From the NCBI GenBank assembly GCA_963575745.1, contig CAUYUJ010016162.1:47166-107165 (forward strand): DNA of 60,000 nt. Direction: 5' to 3'. Made by a program: the position numbers and the translations under genes. The stretch comes from Prorocentrum cordatum (Eukaryota > Sar > Dinophyceae > Prorocentrales > Prorocentraceae). This document shows, piece by piece, positions 11,779-21,719 of this stretch (positions are counted from its first letter, which is position 1; every line of letters begins with the position of its first letter). A model generated the notes under the pieces. That model did no database searches, was not told the DNA's origin, and saw only the letters and a list, made by a program, of their open reading frames with translations.

Positions 11779-11945
11779 CCCAAAGAATATGGATGGACGC
11801 CAGCGAAGCGGACATGAGAAACAACCGACCTTCTGCAGTGAGGCTCACTGTCGGTGCCGCCAGGAGTACGAAAATCGGACTCGGAGGGCAGATCGGAGGG
11901 GCTGCGCGCACTCGCCCCCCAGCGAGTTCGAGCCCGAGTGGCACT

Positions 11946-12429
11946 GATGGTGATGGTGATGATGATGATGGTGATGGTGATGGTGATGGTGATGATGATG
12001 ATGGTGATGATGATGATGGTGGTGATGACGGTTATGATGAGGGTGATGGTGATGATGATGATGATGATGATGGTGATGGTGATGGTGATGATGATGATGA
12101 TGGCGATGGTGATGATGATGGTGATGATGATGATGGTGATGATGGTGATGATGATGGTGATGGTGATGATGATGATGAAGTGATGGTGATGGTGATGGTG
12201 ATGATGATGATGACGATGACGATGGTGATGGTGATGATGACAATGATGGTGATGATGATGATGGTGATGGTGATGATGATGGCGATGATGATGATGGTGA
12301 TCGTGATGATGATGATGGTGATGATGATGATTGTGATGATGATGGAAATGGTGATGGTGATGATGATGATGGTGATGGTGATGGTGATGATGATGACGAC
12401 GATGAAGATGATGATGGTGATGGTGATGG

Positions 12430-12460
<31 letters not shown>

Positions 12461-12497
12461 GGTGGTGATGGTGATGATGGTGATGATGGTGATGATG

Positions 12498-12553
<56 letters not shown>

Positions 12554-12872
12554 GATGACGATGATGATGATGATGGTGATGATGATGATGATGTGATCGA
12601 TGATGGTGATGGTGATGATGATGATGGTGATTGATGGTGATGCTGGTGATGATGATGGTGATGATGATGGTCATGGTGATGATGATGATGATGAGGGTGA
12701 TGGTGATGGTGATGGTGATTGTGATGGTGATGGTGATGATGATCATGATCATGATCATGACCATGATGGTGATGGTGATGGTGATGGTGATTGTGATGAT
12801 GATCATGATCATGAGCATGATCATGATGAGGATGAGGATGAGGATGATGATGAATGGATGGATGGATGGATG
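11946..12872. repeat. Long (ATG/GTG)n trinucleotide microsatellite, about 0.93 kb
   Basis: Almost pure TGATGG/TGATGATG repeat with occasional GAC, GAA and CATG interruptions, changing at its right edge to GATGAGGATGAG and then GGATGGATGGAT (12,853-12,872). It abuts the 5' end of LINE copy L2. Poly-His, poly-Met/Val and poly-Asp frames across it are simple-repeat artefacts. Confidence 0.97.
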
Positions 12873-14518
12873 TTCGGAGCTCCTCGCGGATCTCTTGGAT
12901 CGACGTTGGACCCCCTGAACGGCGCCTCTGGCGCCGTCATCGGCGCGCCGCGCGCGCTGGAGGCAGGGGGGGTCCAGCGCCGAGCCAAGAAAAGCCCGCG
13001 CGGACCTCCGAGAGTTCAATGTGTCTGCTTTGCGCTTGTTTTTTCCGGGGCGGGGGTGGAGAACGGGAGAAGTGAGGGAGGAGAGAAGGGAGGGGGGGGG
13101 AAGGGAGAGACGGGGAGAGGGAGGGAGGAGAGACGAGGACGAAGGGAGGGGAGGAGAGTGGAGCGAGGGGGAGGCGGGGAAGCAGGAGCAGGAGAACCAG
13201 GAGCGATCAAGAGGAGCAGAAAGCGAGGGCGGCGGGAGTGATGGGGGGGAAGTCGAAGGAGACCCAACTGCGTAAACATGAACTTTCGTAGGTCCGCACG
13301 GACCTCCAGAAGGTTTCTCTCTCTATGCGATTGTTTCTTCTTCTTTCAGAAAGGAGGACGAGAGAGCGGAGGCACCCGACAACGGCACAGCATCAGGCAG
13401 CCAACCCAGACCCCCGACGTCGTGATTTTTTCACAGCGTCGACCCTCAGAGGTCTGGACCCTTTCCCCGGGACAAGTTTTTCGTCCTGGCCGAAAACAGC
13501 GAAAAACTTCCCGTCGTGATTTTTTTACATCGCGAGGAGGTTTGGGAAGCCTGGCCCCAGGGAACCCAGCACTACCCCGGTTGATCCCCGTCGCTCGCTT
13601 CTGGTCGTCGGCGCTCGCCACGGGAGCCTTCCGTGGACCCTTCGCCACGCTCGCTTCTGGTCGTCGACCCTTCGCGCTGAGCAAAAATCACGACGAGAGC
13701 TTTTGGCGATCCTCTGCCTCTCGGGGCTTTCACCAGGGCCCCAGGACCGTCAAAAAACAGTTCGGGATGGAAAGCCAGTCCCCGAGGGTAGCACCTCTGG
13801 GCGTCCACGTTGCGAGAGAATCAAGACGTCGAGGGTCTACGGTCAGCAACGTTTTCTCAGCGCGTTGCGCCGCCCGCTCTGGCCCACCACGCTGCGACGC
13901 GACACGCCAGCCACGTCCTGGCCCCCAGGCGTTCACGTCCCGAGCATTTCCCAGCCTCCCGCCCCGCGGAGCGGATCGGCACGCTGTCAGCTCGCAGGGC
14001 AGGGCGTGCCGCCAAGGCCGCCGCGACGCGCTCAGCAAAAGTTCTGACCGTATTACGGGGTTCACCCTTCAGCGGGAGTTGCCGGGTGGTTCGTGGAGCG
14101 GCAGCCCCAATTCGCAAATGCCTAGCGTCACGCTTGACTGCGCCATTGGCAATGACCACGAGTGCACTGTAGCGGGAAGCGACCAAATTCTCTCTTTCCC
14201 GCATCGTGGTTTCCTCCACCCGTTCACGTCAAGATTTCGCGGTTCGTGCATATCCATTCGGGCTTTTAGCACAAAGGAGACATGGCGCCAGAGCGCGGCG
14301 GTTGCGAGCATGTATACACCATTGCTGTGCATCTTGTCTTGAGAGGTGCGTGCGTGTCTTGTCTGGTGTGTTGCGCGTCTTGCGTGCCGTGTTGTGTGCG
14401 CGTGCGTGTTGTCAGTCAGATGGTTTCCTCATCCCTGTGCTGGCGTTCCCGCTTCTCCGCCCCAGATTCCCGACGTCGTGATTTGTTCCACAGCGTCGAA
14501 CCTCAGAGGTCTCGCTTC
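12873..14518. other. No recognisable gene; purine-rich tract and dispersed short repeats
   Basis: 12,873-13,035 is GC-rich with small GC palindromes. 13,055-13,250 is almost pure G/A on the plus strand. At 13,411-13,462 and 14,461-14,512 the same ~50-bp sequence recurs (CGACGTCGTGATTT, then CACAGCGTCGA.CCTCAGAGGTCT), with a shorter copy at about 13,509. A 354-codon plus-strand frame (13,278-14,342) is Arg/Ser/Pro-rich with no family resemblance; I do not regard it as a demonstrated gene. Confidence 0.5.
13055..13250. repeat. Polypurine (GGGAGGA-rich) tract
   Basis: About 195 bp of nearly uninterrupted G and A on the plus strand, including a run of eight or nine G near 13,095. Such tracts can form triplex DNA or G-quadruplexes; none is shown directly. 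Confidence 0.8.
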
Positions 14519-14729
14519 AGCGCCGCGCACATTCGTTTCCGAACACTGCAAATTTTTCACGGATTGAGGGCGGGTCGTTTTCCAAATGTGGTTCTCGCCT
14601 TAGCGCCGCGCACATACGTTTTTCAAAACTTGCAAGAGCTTCACGGATTGAGGGCGGCTCTTTTTCAAAATGTGGTTCCCGCCTCAGCTCCGCGCATATT
14701 CGTTTTTCTATTGCAAGAGTTTCACGGGT
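14519..14729 (+). repeat. 83/84-bp tandem repeat, two full copies and one partial
   Basis: Units start at 14,519, 14,602 and 14,686, each beginning AGCGCCGCGCACATNCG (third unit AGCTCCGCGCATATTCG). The first two continue through CACGGATTGAGGGCGG and NNAAATGTGGTTC; the third is cut short after about 44 bp. It sits directly after the second copy of the 50-bp CGACGTCGTGATTT repeat. Confidence 0.85.
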
Positions 14730-15035
14730 TCCCATGATCAACGCACCAGATTTCTTCTTCCGCAAAAGATTCAGGGCTATGCAGGCGCAACTGTTATGTT
14801 GATTCGCTGTGTCGAAATCCCAAAAATGGCCTTCTGGCAAGGTTCCAGATCGTCATGACGCAGCAGTCCAGTTGATACGTGGCGTTGACATCCCGAGAGC
14901 AATGTCTTCGCACGCATCAGGATCTTCAAACTGTCGTCTTCCAACGAGGCAGTTCCCCCAATGGGGGCCCATGAAGAGGGAGCTTGGAGGTAGGGTTAAT
15001 TCCAACATCGTTGGTGACTCTTGGGTTTCCACTGG
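14730..15035. other. No feature seen
   Basis: Unique-looking sequence between the 83-bp repeat and the CTC tract. Only short open frames; no family recognised. Confidence 0.4.
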
Positions 15036-15118
15036 TCCTCCTCCTCCTCCTCCTCCTCCTCCCCCTCCTCCTCCCCTTCCTCCGCCTCCTCCTCGTCCTC
15101 CTCCTCCTCCGCCGCCGC
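15036..15118. repeat. (CCT)n polypyrimidine tract
   Basis: About 80 bp of CCT/CTC repeats with a few interruptions. It is the reverse complement in type of the (GAG)n tract at 15,692-15,831. Confidence 0.9.
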
Positions 15119-15691
15119 GAGCAGTCGAGGGCGAAGAGCCATCCCCACTCCTAGGCTTGAGTTGGGCATGGGGGTCCAACATAATCAACAAAATTAGGTG
15201 GGGGCGATGTTTCTAGCATTTTCTTGGCATGTTTGGTCATATGTAGCCTATGTTTCATGTGTCTTCCTGTAAGAGAACGTGCCCGACCCAACCCCAGTTT
15301 CGACTCCCATCCCCGCGCCGGCGACGCAGACAGGGGGTTGGGGCGTCTTCTCCACTCCTGGACCACAGAAAACCATCCCCACCCCCAGTCCCGACCCCCT
15401 GGATCGCGGGTTCGGGGATGGGGTCGGGACTGGCGTTGGGGATGGGCTTTCGCCTTTTCAACAGAAGCGCAGGCATGGAGTTGTCGGCGGCACGCACAAG
15501 GGGCTCGTGGGAAGGCGCGGGCCTCATCTGTAGGTGGTAACGCGGGCACCATCTAAGAAACCGACTCCTCCCAAGAAGCCTTCCCCCTTCCCCATTCCAC
15601 CTTGTGCGCGCCGCCAAAGTTCGCGACCATGCCTTGTTCTGATTCAGAAAGAGCGTCTTTCATGCTGGCGTGTGCCCGATGGGAGCAGGAC
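15119..15691. other. No convincing gene; contains the 15.37-kb hairpin
   Basis: Apart from the inverted repeat there are only short frames, open because of base composition, and no recognised protein. Confidence 0.4.
15373..15445. repeat. Imperfect inverted repeat, 26-bp arms, 21-bp loop
   Basis: Left arm 15,373-15,398 (CCATCCCCACCCCC...) pairs with right arm 15,420-15,445 (GGGGTCGGGACTGGCGTTGG...), with two mismatched positions. It would form a strong GC-rich hairpin. No associated gene is seen. Confidence 0.8.
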
Positions 15692-15920
15692 GAGGAGGAG
15701 GAGGAGGAGGAGGAGGAGGAGGAGGAGGAGGAGGAGGAGGAAGAGGAGGAGGAGGAGGAGGAGGAGGAGGAGGAGGAGGAGGAGGAGGAGGAGGAGGAGG
15801 AGGAGGAGGAGGAGGGGGAGGAGGAGGAGGAGTGCACAAACATGGGGAGGAGGAGACGAGGAGGAGGAGGTGGGGGAGGGGGAGGAGGAGGACGAGGAGG
15901 AGGACGAGGAGGCGGAGCTG
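15692..15920. repeat. (GAG)n polypurine tract
   Basis: 15,692-15,831 is nearly pure GAG/GGA, followed by a looser purine-rich stretch to about 15,920. Translates to poly-Glu, poly-Arg or poly-Gly depending on frame; none is regarded as a gene. Confidence 0.95.
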
Positions 15921-16867
15921 CAGAGGCGCAGGGATTTGTTGGCTCAAGACATTGCGGCTGGGATCTAGCGCATGGCGCGAATAGAGCACATCGGCTCTGT
16001 AGCTCACCTGGCCAACCTCTTGCACATGCACGTTACCACGTTCTCGCGCGAGTGGTCCGTGCCCATGGCACATCATCCGCGAGCGATTGGTTGCCACAGC
16101 GCACCGTGGTTCGCGTGCTTGCGCGGGCTTCGTTTCCACAGCATGACGGCAGAGGCTGCACTCAAGACGAATTATGATGACCCCTTGTTCGCATGCGATT
16201 TTGACGATGATCCAGATCTCGGAAAAAAAAAAAAAAACAACAAAAAAAAACACGGCGGGCACTTCATCCATAGGTTTGCACACGTTGCAGGGTTCCGATG
16301 TACAATCGACGGGCAGGGACAGCGTTGGAGCTATCTCATTTGAGAACTTCTCGGGTGCAGCAAAATTCTCAGTGGGGCACATGGGGGATTCCTTCAGCGT
16401 GTTGTGGTAGATGAATGTGCAGCAGCACAACCCACATAGTAATTCAGGACTCAACCAGTCTCGGAGCTACGTGGTCGATTTGGGACCAGATGGGCAACGG
16501 GCATTGTACTTTAACAGCGATGAAACTATGAGGTTTAACGAGATGTACGGTAGTTGCGCGGGTACGGAGTTGTGGGAGAGAGTGGTGACTTATGCGCTTG
16601 TCTTTTGACACATGGGTGCATTTTGCTTTCGTCTCGGACCCTACAGGGACGCACTTATAAGCACGGATCAACCTTGCAGTTCATTGTCACGGGAGGTTGC
16701 GTAACATCCGCGAGCACCGCTTTGGACTGCGATGCGACTCTTAGCACTTTGCATGGAGAGGATTTGCTGCCATCGGGAGCGAACTTGGCTGTTGAAGCAA
16801 CAGGCCGCGCTGCAGGTGACAAAGGCCGCGTGCACGCGGGCAGCGCAGAAAGCGAGGACCTGCAAAA
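15921..16867. other. No recognisable gene; A-rich run
   Basis: Short open frames only. An A-rich run (two A tracts separated by CAAC) lies at 16,223-16,250. I see no homology to the mobile elements until about 16,868, where a gag fragment begins. Confidence 0.4.
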
Positions 16868-17486
16868 GAACCGTCGGCCGTCAAGGTCGCGCGTGCCAGC
16901 CATCGAGGTCACCGTTGGCGAAGGCTCCGTGCCCGACCGCCAGCGGCGGATGGCCGAGCTGAAGCGCGCCCGGGCCGCCACGGAGATCGAATACCCAGGC
17001 TACGCCACCTTCCACGCCCACTTGCTCGATTGGGGGATCAAGCTGGTTCTCATGGAAGCCGCGGCGCCTGGCCAAGGAGGCCAGGGACAAGGTGGCCGCC
17101 AGGGCTTCTGACGCTGCGAAGTTCGCCCGCAGCAAGGGCAAGGGCAAGGGCAAAGCCGACGGCGCCGTTCAGAAGAGCGGTTTCGGCAGGGCGGCTGGCC
17201 GGCTGGCAGGGCGGCCGGCAGCACCAGGACCGCGGCGCCAAGCCGTGGAAGAAGTGAGTGGCTTCCTTCCGATAGCGGGAGCATGGCGCCAGCGACGCAT
17301 CGGCCAATTTTGATGGCGACGAGGCTGTCGGTGCGTCAAGGCTCCGTTTTGCCCCGCAGGGAGATGCGGAGTTTCTTTTTCAATTTTGCACGCCTCGATT
17401 GTCCTTGTGTCGCTGCGGCGTGGAGGGCTGCACGTAGCTTCCCGGGCGATCCTGCAGCGCGATTGCACGCCGCTCGATCACGTTAA
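16868..17486 (+). pseudogene. YR-retroelement gag/pol fragment (fragment G)
   Basis: Contains the gag signature found in the other YR elements here: a segment RQRRMAELKRARAATE then YPGYATFHAHLLDWGIKLVLM, matching RQRQMTEFRRARAASE and CATFHAHVVDWGVKLI in the composite elements. After an internal deletion in gag, a basic linker (KEARDKV, KGKGKGKADG) appears in another frame, matching the Lys-rich C-terminal part of Gag, and then FNFARLDCPCVAAAW (about 17,375-17,420), which matches HFACFDCPRVVAVRE at the start of pol in element F. Sequence then switches abruptly to an A-type terminal repeat at 17,490. A truncated, frameshifted relic with no RT, RNase H or recombinase. Confidence 0.65.
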
Positions 17487-17489
17487 CAT

Positions 17490-17760
17490 AGCCCCCAAAT
17501 CGCGCGGCGATTTGGGGGGCAGGAAAATCTTCAGGGCAATTCGGCTCTTGCCTCCTCGCCTCTTGGCTTCTTGGCCTGTCCCGTCCTTTGCTCGCTGCCT
17601 GGCGGCGCCTCCGCGGCGCGGCGGATTCTCGCATCTCACGGCCGGTGGCCTCGCAGGGGCTGGCGTACTTTGTGTGGGACTGCCACGTTGCCCCCCCCCT
17701 TCCTCTTCCTTGGTTGGTTGGTTGGTTGGTTGGCGCGCTGCTTTGGCCGTGGAGCGACTG
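17490..17760 (+). repeat. A-type terminal repeat with palindrome (copy 1)
   Basis: Starts with a near-perfect palindrome at 17,492-17,521: GCCCCCAAATCGC, three bases, GCGATTTGGGGGGC. It is followed by CAGGAAAATCTTCAGGG, then TTGCCTC..CTTGGC..CTTGGCC and ends in (TTGG)n. The same order of blocks recurs at 42,285 (A1 of element F), 49,320 (A2 of F) and 52,903, always in plus orientation. It is therefore probably a terminal-repeat remnant of an F-related element. Confidence 0.65.
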
Positions 17761-18242
17761 GCATGCTCTGGAGAGCCGCCCCTCCCAGGTGGCGCCAAGC
17801 GGGCAGGGCGCCGCCTTGTCTCGCGCGCCCGTGCCCCGCAGGGCGGGGCGATAGTTGGCGCATTGCCGCGCAATTTCCGCACTGGGCGGCGCGAGTTCCT
17901 CTTGTCTGTCGACGAGGCACCGAAAGCACACCACGACTGGTTTTGGTTTCTCTCTGCGGGGAGGCTGCTGGCGGAGAGAATGCCCCCCTGTCGCCACTCG
18001 ATTTTGGCGAGCCGTGCATGAAAGACTTCATTGGCACGGCTGCGAAACCTCGCGAAAAGCCACACACAGACGAAAGCGAGGCAGCAACGTTCAAGGAGCG
18101 GGTCGCGCAGCCAGCGCAGGTTGCTTTTGCACACCGCGCCCGCCGAAAATGCACGGCCGCGGTGCCAGCGGCGCCCACGCCAGAGAGCACCCTCGCGGGC
18201 ACCATGAAAGAGCATCTTGAGGCACAAGCTGCGACTCAGAAG
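17761..18242. other. No recognisable gene
   Basis: A 242-codon plus-strand frame (17,571-18,299) runs through here. Its first half is repeat-derived and its second half (about 18,020-18,290) is Ala/Lys/Glu-rich with no family I recognise. Confidence 0.35.
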
Positions 18243-18289
18243 TTATCGGCCTTCGCCTGGTCCATCTCGACCTCGACTCTTAGAATGAC

Positions 18290-19640
18290 TGCAGACTAGG
18301 ATTCGCGCACTCGCTTGGAAGCGCCCATCAAGCTCCCATCCGAGCAGTTCCTCCACGACCTCCTGCGCAACGTCGCCGGCACCTGCCGGCGACGCCAGAA
18401 AGGGAGCACCTGGGAGATGCAGATCCGCGCCGACAAGGTCGCCAACGAATGTCAGAAAAACCATTAGAAACACTCTGCGAGGACCGACCGGATTGCAGCG
18501 CCAAATCGTTCCCAATGATAGACGGACGCCATTGCGCCAAAAGGACACGCGAGCAGCTGCAGGCCCTGTCCGCGCGCCTCGGCCGCACCCCAAGTCACCG
18601 CGTCAAAATGCAGGTGGGAATTGGCCAGCGGCAAAGTTTTGAATGCGCTCACGAAATCTTCCTCGCGCAGGGCGGCCCCGCCAGCACCTGCCAAGCTGGT
18701 CTCGCGCAGCACCGCCACGAAACTATCCAAAGTATCGCGCTGCGCTATTTCGCCTACGGATACCGCTCCATTTATATGAGACGCCGAAAGATCGTCAACG
18801 CAGCGGACCTTGCGCGAATGGGCATCCCACCCTTCGTCTGCAGGAAAGCTAGCCTTGACAATGCACCTGCCAGGCAAGGAGCGCCACCTCGCATGGCCGT
18901 CACTGACCTCTCTGGCGCACTCTGCCTCGAAGACATGCCAGACTGACTCGCCCAGAGCAGCCGGCCCCCGGACTCGGCGGAAGGTGTCTGCGCCCAGCGC
19001 CTGCGATTGCGCGCGCAGGCTCGCCGCAGTTGCCGTGCACTCCATAAACGGGATGCGAGGCAACACGTCGCTGCGAGTACTTCCCCTAGAAAGGGGAAGC
19101 CATTCTGCAGGTCGACTACCAGCAGGGCGTCTGGCCAGTCGATGGCCTTAAGCATTTCGCTCAGCACAAGCAAATTTTTCTCCGGGCCAAGAACGCCCTG
19201 GACGCGCGCAGGTTCAGAGCTCGAACCCGTGCGCACAGAGCGGGCCCAGCACACGCTTGCGCTCGCGCCAATGCTCAAGACTGTCAGCCCGCAGCCGCGC
19301 CAAAGCGGGGGCCTCCAAAGCGAGAGCCCGAGTGAGAGAACCAGCTACTGGCCCGGGAACCTCGGGCAAACCGTCGCACGAAGGCAGAGCCAGCGCCCGC
19401 TCTGAGTGACCCAGCGGACCCACGCTCGAAATGGCAGGGCCCCGCAGGAGGCATCCACACAATCCCGGACCTCGGCAGAGCCCGAAGCAGCAGGACACTC
19501 AAAGTGAAACGGTTGCGCACGGGACTCGCCGATCAGAGTGCGGCGTGCGCTGGCGCATTCTTGACAATCTGCGGCTCCCCCATCGAACCCATTGGACCCC
19601 GCGCTGGAGCCGCCAGGGCTGCTGCCGCGATTCGAAATGG
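18290..19640 (-). pseudogene. Pol N-terminal region and reverse transcriptase of composite B1 (inverted half)
   Basis: Reading leftwards, the pol N-terminal region shows PLGHSERALALPSCDGLPEVPG and ADSLEHWRERKRVLGPL, as in element F. The RT N-terminus follows: CVDDLSASHINGAVSVGE, REEDFVSAFKTLPLANSH (motif A) and LLACPFGAMASVYHWERFG (motif B region). A frameshift near 18,465 leads into FLTFVGDLVGAD. The expected motif is FVDDLFGAD, so the first catalytic Asp codon is GGC (Gly) here. Homology ends around WELDGRFQASARIL at about 18,300. The remaining RT thumb and RNase H are not on this strand. Broken, and catalytically dead even if translated. Confidence 0.75.
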
Positions 19641-19641
19641 C

Positions 19642-20283
19642 TCACGTTTTTTCCTGCTGCCAGCCCTTCTGCTGCCAGCCTCCCCGGCGCCAGCTGCCCC
19701 GCTGCTTCCGCGGCCAAGGGCTGCGAGAGCGCGGGGGCGCCACCGGCGACAACGACCTGCCGGAGCTGCCGGGCGGCTTTGGGCCACTTGGCTCGCCGCC
19801 GCCCTCGTGCCCTGGGCCGTCGGCCTTCCCTTGCTTGCCCTTGCCGCTGCCGCCCTCGCCGCGCGTGAACCTCGCGACCTCGCCAAACTTGGCCATGATA
19901 TTTTCCTTGACTTCCTTGGCGATGTCGCGGTCGATCTTCGTGAAATAGACGTTCCACGACGGATCGCTGGACTCCAAAGCCTTGGCCATGGCGGTGAGCG
20001 CCAAGAGGTCGCATTGGTAGGCCGTGCGGACGCCCCCCTGTTCTTCCGCCACCTTGCTGAGCAGCACACTGTAGCCGAGAATATCCACGGGCGTCGCCGT
20101 TTTCATTCAAATGAGTTTCACGCCCCAGTCCACGACGTGGGCGTGGAAAGTTGCGCACCCTGGCCAATCGAGCTCACTCGCAGCACGTGCGCGCCTGAAC
20201 TCGGTCATCTGGCGCTGACGCTCCGCCAATGAACCCTCGCCAGCGGGCACATCGAAACGGGGCGCCCTCGACAGCGGGGCGTT
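19642..20283 (-). pseudogene. Gag of composite B1 (inverted half)
   Basis: The upstream piece (20,283-20,107) encodes RQRQMTEFRRARAASELDWP, then CATFHAHVVDWGVKLI and a TGA. It is followed in the same frame by ATG and MKTATPVDILGYSVLL, KVAEEQGGVRTAYQCDLLAL and TKIDRDIAKEVKENIM. This matches the C-terminal Gag domain of F (VLGYAFLLTRVAEEFGGV). The basic tail contains GSGKGKQGKADG, PRSRSP and a Trp/Gln-rich end (WQQKGWQQEKT), similar to the Gag ends of D and F. The first part of Gag is missing because the inversion breakpoint at about 20,285 joins it to RNase H on the other strand. Confidence 0.75.
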
Positions 20284-20298
20284 TAGCCCGGGGGGCCT

Positions 20299-20959
20299 GT
20301 GTTCGGCCGGGCGGCGCGGGTACATTTCGCGCCGCTCTTCAGGCAGGCGTCCGGAACGTCGTCTGCGTTGACCGGGCGCGTCATTCGTGCGCTTCGTTGG
20401 TGGCTCCGTTTTCTCGAGTGCGCGCCGCGGCGCAGTGTGCTGCGTTCGAAACCAACAGGGCGCGTCAAGTGCACAATGCACTCGGACGCGACTGGGGACG
20501 GGAATTTGGCATGGGCCATTTGCCTTCCTGGTCGGCGTCTCTGGTCTGCATCTGTAGTTTCTGATGTTGTTCGGAGCTGGGTTTGCCATCGGAAAAAGCA
20601 AGTCGCAACCTGGGAATTGGTGGCAGCTCTGTGCGCCCTACACTGGCTTCTGGGCCAGGGCCTCGGCGATTTGGAAATCATATGTTTCGTCGATAATACA
20701 ACTGCTCTCGGCACTTTGCTGAGGCTCGTCGCGGCAAGCCGATTGGAACGATCTGATCGGCGACCTGTGGCTGCGCGTTCCCCGGGCGGGCGCGCTGCTG
20801 CATAGTTTTTATGCGCCCAGTCATTTGAACGACGCAGATGCGGCCACGCGGCCGCAGAGCAAGGGCCAAGCTTTGCTGGACATGGTCAACGCAGGTTTTT
20901 CGCAAGTTCCATGGGCGGATCCTCCTGATGCCTCATGGCCCGGGCAACGTAATCCCTAA
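20299..20959 (+). pseudogene. RNase H / pol C-terminus of composite B1
   Basis: Plus-strand homologue of the C-terminal pol of element F, beginning MFGRAARVHFAPLF at the inversion junction. RNase H residues are visible as HSDATGDGNLAW (Asp), QVATWELVAALCA (Glu), ICFVDNTTALGT (Asp) and, after a frameshift near 20,725, APSHLNDADAATRP (His/Asp). The pol C-terminus ends PDASWPGQRNP with TAA at 20,957-20,959. The connection domain between RT and RNase H is absent from both strands. A single frameshift separates the third Asp from the fourth motif. Confidence 0.8.
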
Positions 20960-21205
20960 TTTGCAAGCTGGACCGCCCGCGCAAAATGAAATAGGCGCTG
21001 ATGTGGCGGATATTCTTGGCTCCATGACGTGACCTCCGCGCGCGTTGGGCGCTCGATGGCCAGCATTGACCTTGCGATTGTTTCAGGCTGTTCGCCTGAT
21101 CGGATTTTGATTGCCACGCCCATTCGCGTTGAGCCTGTCGCGTTCGGAGGCCGGCCAGACGGCTCGCGCGCACGAGCGCTCCGTAGCCGTTTCGGCGCAA
21201 GGTGA

Positions 21206-21573
21206 ATGCTCAAGTTTGCTGAAGCGAGCCGCGCGCAGGCGTCGACGCATGTAGCTCGGCCCGCGGTTGATTCAGACTCGTCGACTGGAGCGGCGGCAGC
21301 AGCAGTTCCCACTCTCCCTGATCTTCTAGTGAAACTTGTCAGGTAAATTGCTCCAGCTTCGCCGCTGCGGGGGCCACGGGGCCCCCAGGCTCCTGCGACT
21401 TAATTGTTGGAGAGGCCCAGACGATTTGGCAGCCACTGGCCAGGTGCACACACGAGTTTGTCAGTCGATTCCTCGCACTGTGCCAGGTGGAACGGAGCAC
21501 TGGCCGCTACACGGCGCATGTAGAAGGTTCAGTTGCAGCGGCCTTTGCTGTTGCAGCCCTGCCCAGAATTTTC
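21206..21573 (+). pseudogene. Tyrosine recombinase N-terminal region of composite B1
   Basis: ATG at 21,206 starts MLKFAEASRAQAS, matching the N-termini MLKF/MFKF.LEQSRA of the recombinases of E and F. The region continues through TLPDLLVKL and, after an internal loss, IVGEAQTIWQPLARCTHEFVSRFLALCQVE, equivalent to the ITVEEAVLIWAPLATVSETF region of F. Coding homology stops near 21,573, where sequence diverges from composite B2 and the satellite-bearing insertion begins. Confidence 0.65.
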
Positions 21574-21719
21574 GCCTGAGAGAGGAGAGGATGGAGCCAG
21601 ATGCCTTTTTGCAGCGCTTTGGCCAAATGGCCCTTCCTGCCTTCGTTTTATATGGCCTTTAGCGGAGGCCCGGCGGAAGAGGCAGATTCGAAGCCAAACG
21701 CGGCGATGGGCTTCGCCAG
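21574..21719. other. Spacer between recombinase N-part and satellite in B1
   Basis: About 145 bp not shared with composite B2; no feature recognised. Confidence 0.4.

Larger units (their letters stand above)
5351..11945 (-). mobile_element. LINE copy L2, both termini present, internally deleted
   Basis: Second copy of the same LINE, reading 11,945 to 5,351: leader 11,779-11,945, ORF1 11,778-9,668, an internal deletion of about 665 bp near 9,590, endonuclease remnant, RT, zinc finger, RNase H (stop at 5,810) and about 460 bp of 3' sequence. The 3' tail ends in CAT-repeat DNA at 5,350. Because L1 lies immediately downstream in the same orientation, the two copies are in tandem with microsatellite at each 5' boundary. 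Confidence 0.85.

Noticed and set aside
9668-11944. 758-codon frame as a longer ORF1
   Set aside because: Its first third is the wrong frame of ORF1 plus leader; comparison with the intact 703-aa copy shows a one-base deletion instead.
11946-12872. Long poly-His, poly-Met/Val and poly-Asp open frames
   Set aside because: Translations of a trinucleotide microsatellite; open on both strands with no non-repeat protein sequence.
13278-14342. 354-codon plus-strand frame as a host gene
   Set aside because: Arg/Ser/Pro composition, contains dispersed repeat motifs, and opposing frames are also open; no recognisable domain.
15995-16012. tRNA A-box-like TAGCTCACCTGG
   Set aside because: No matching B box or cloverleaf downstream.
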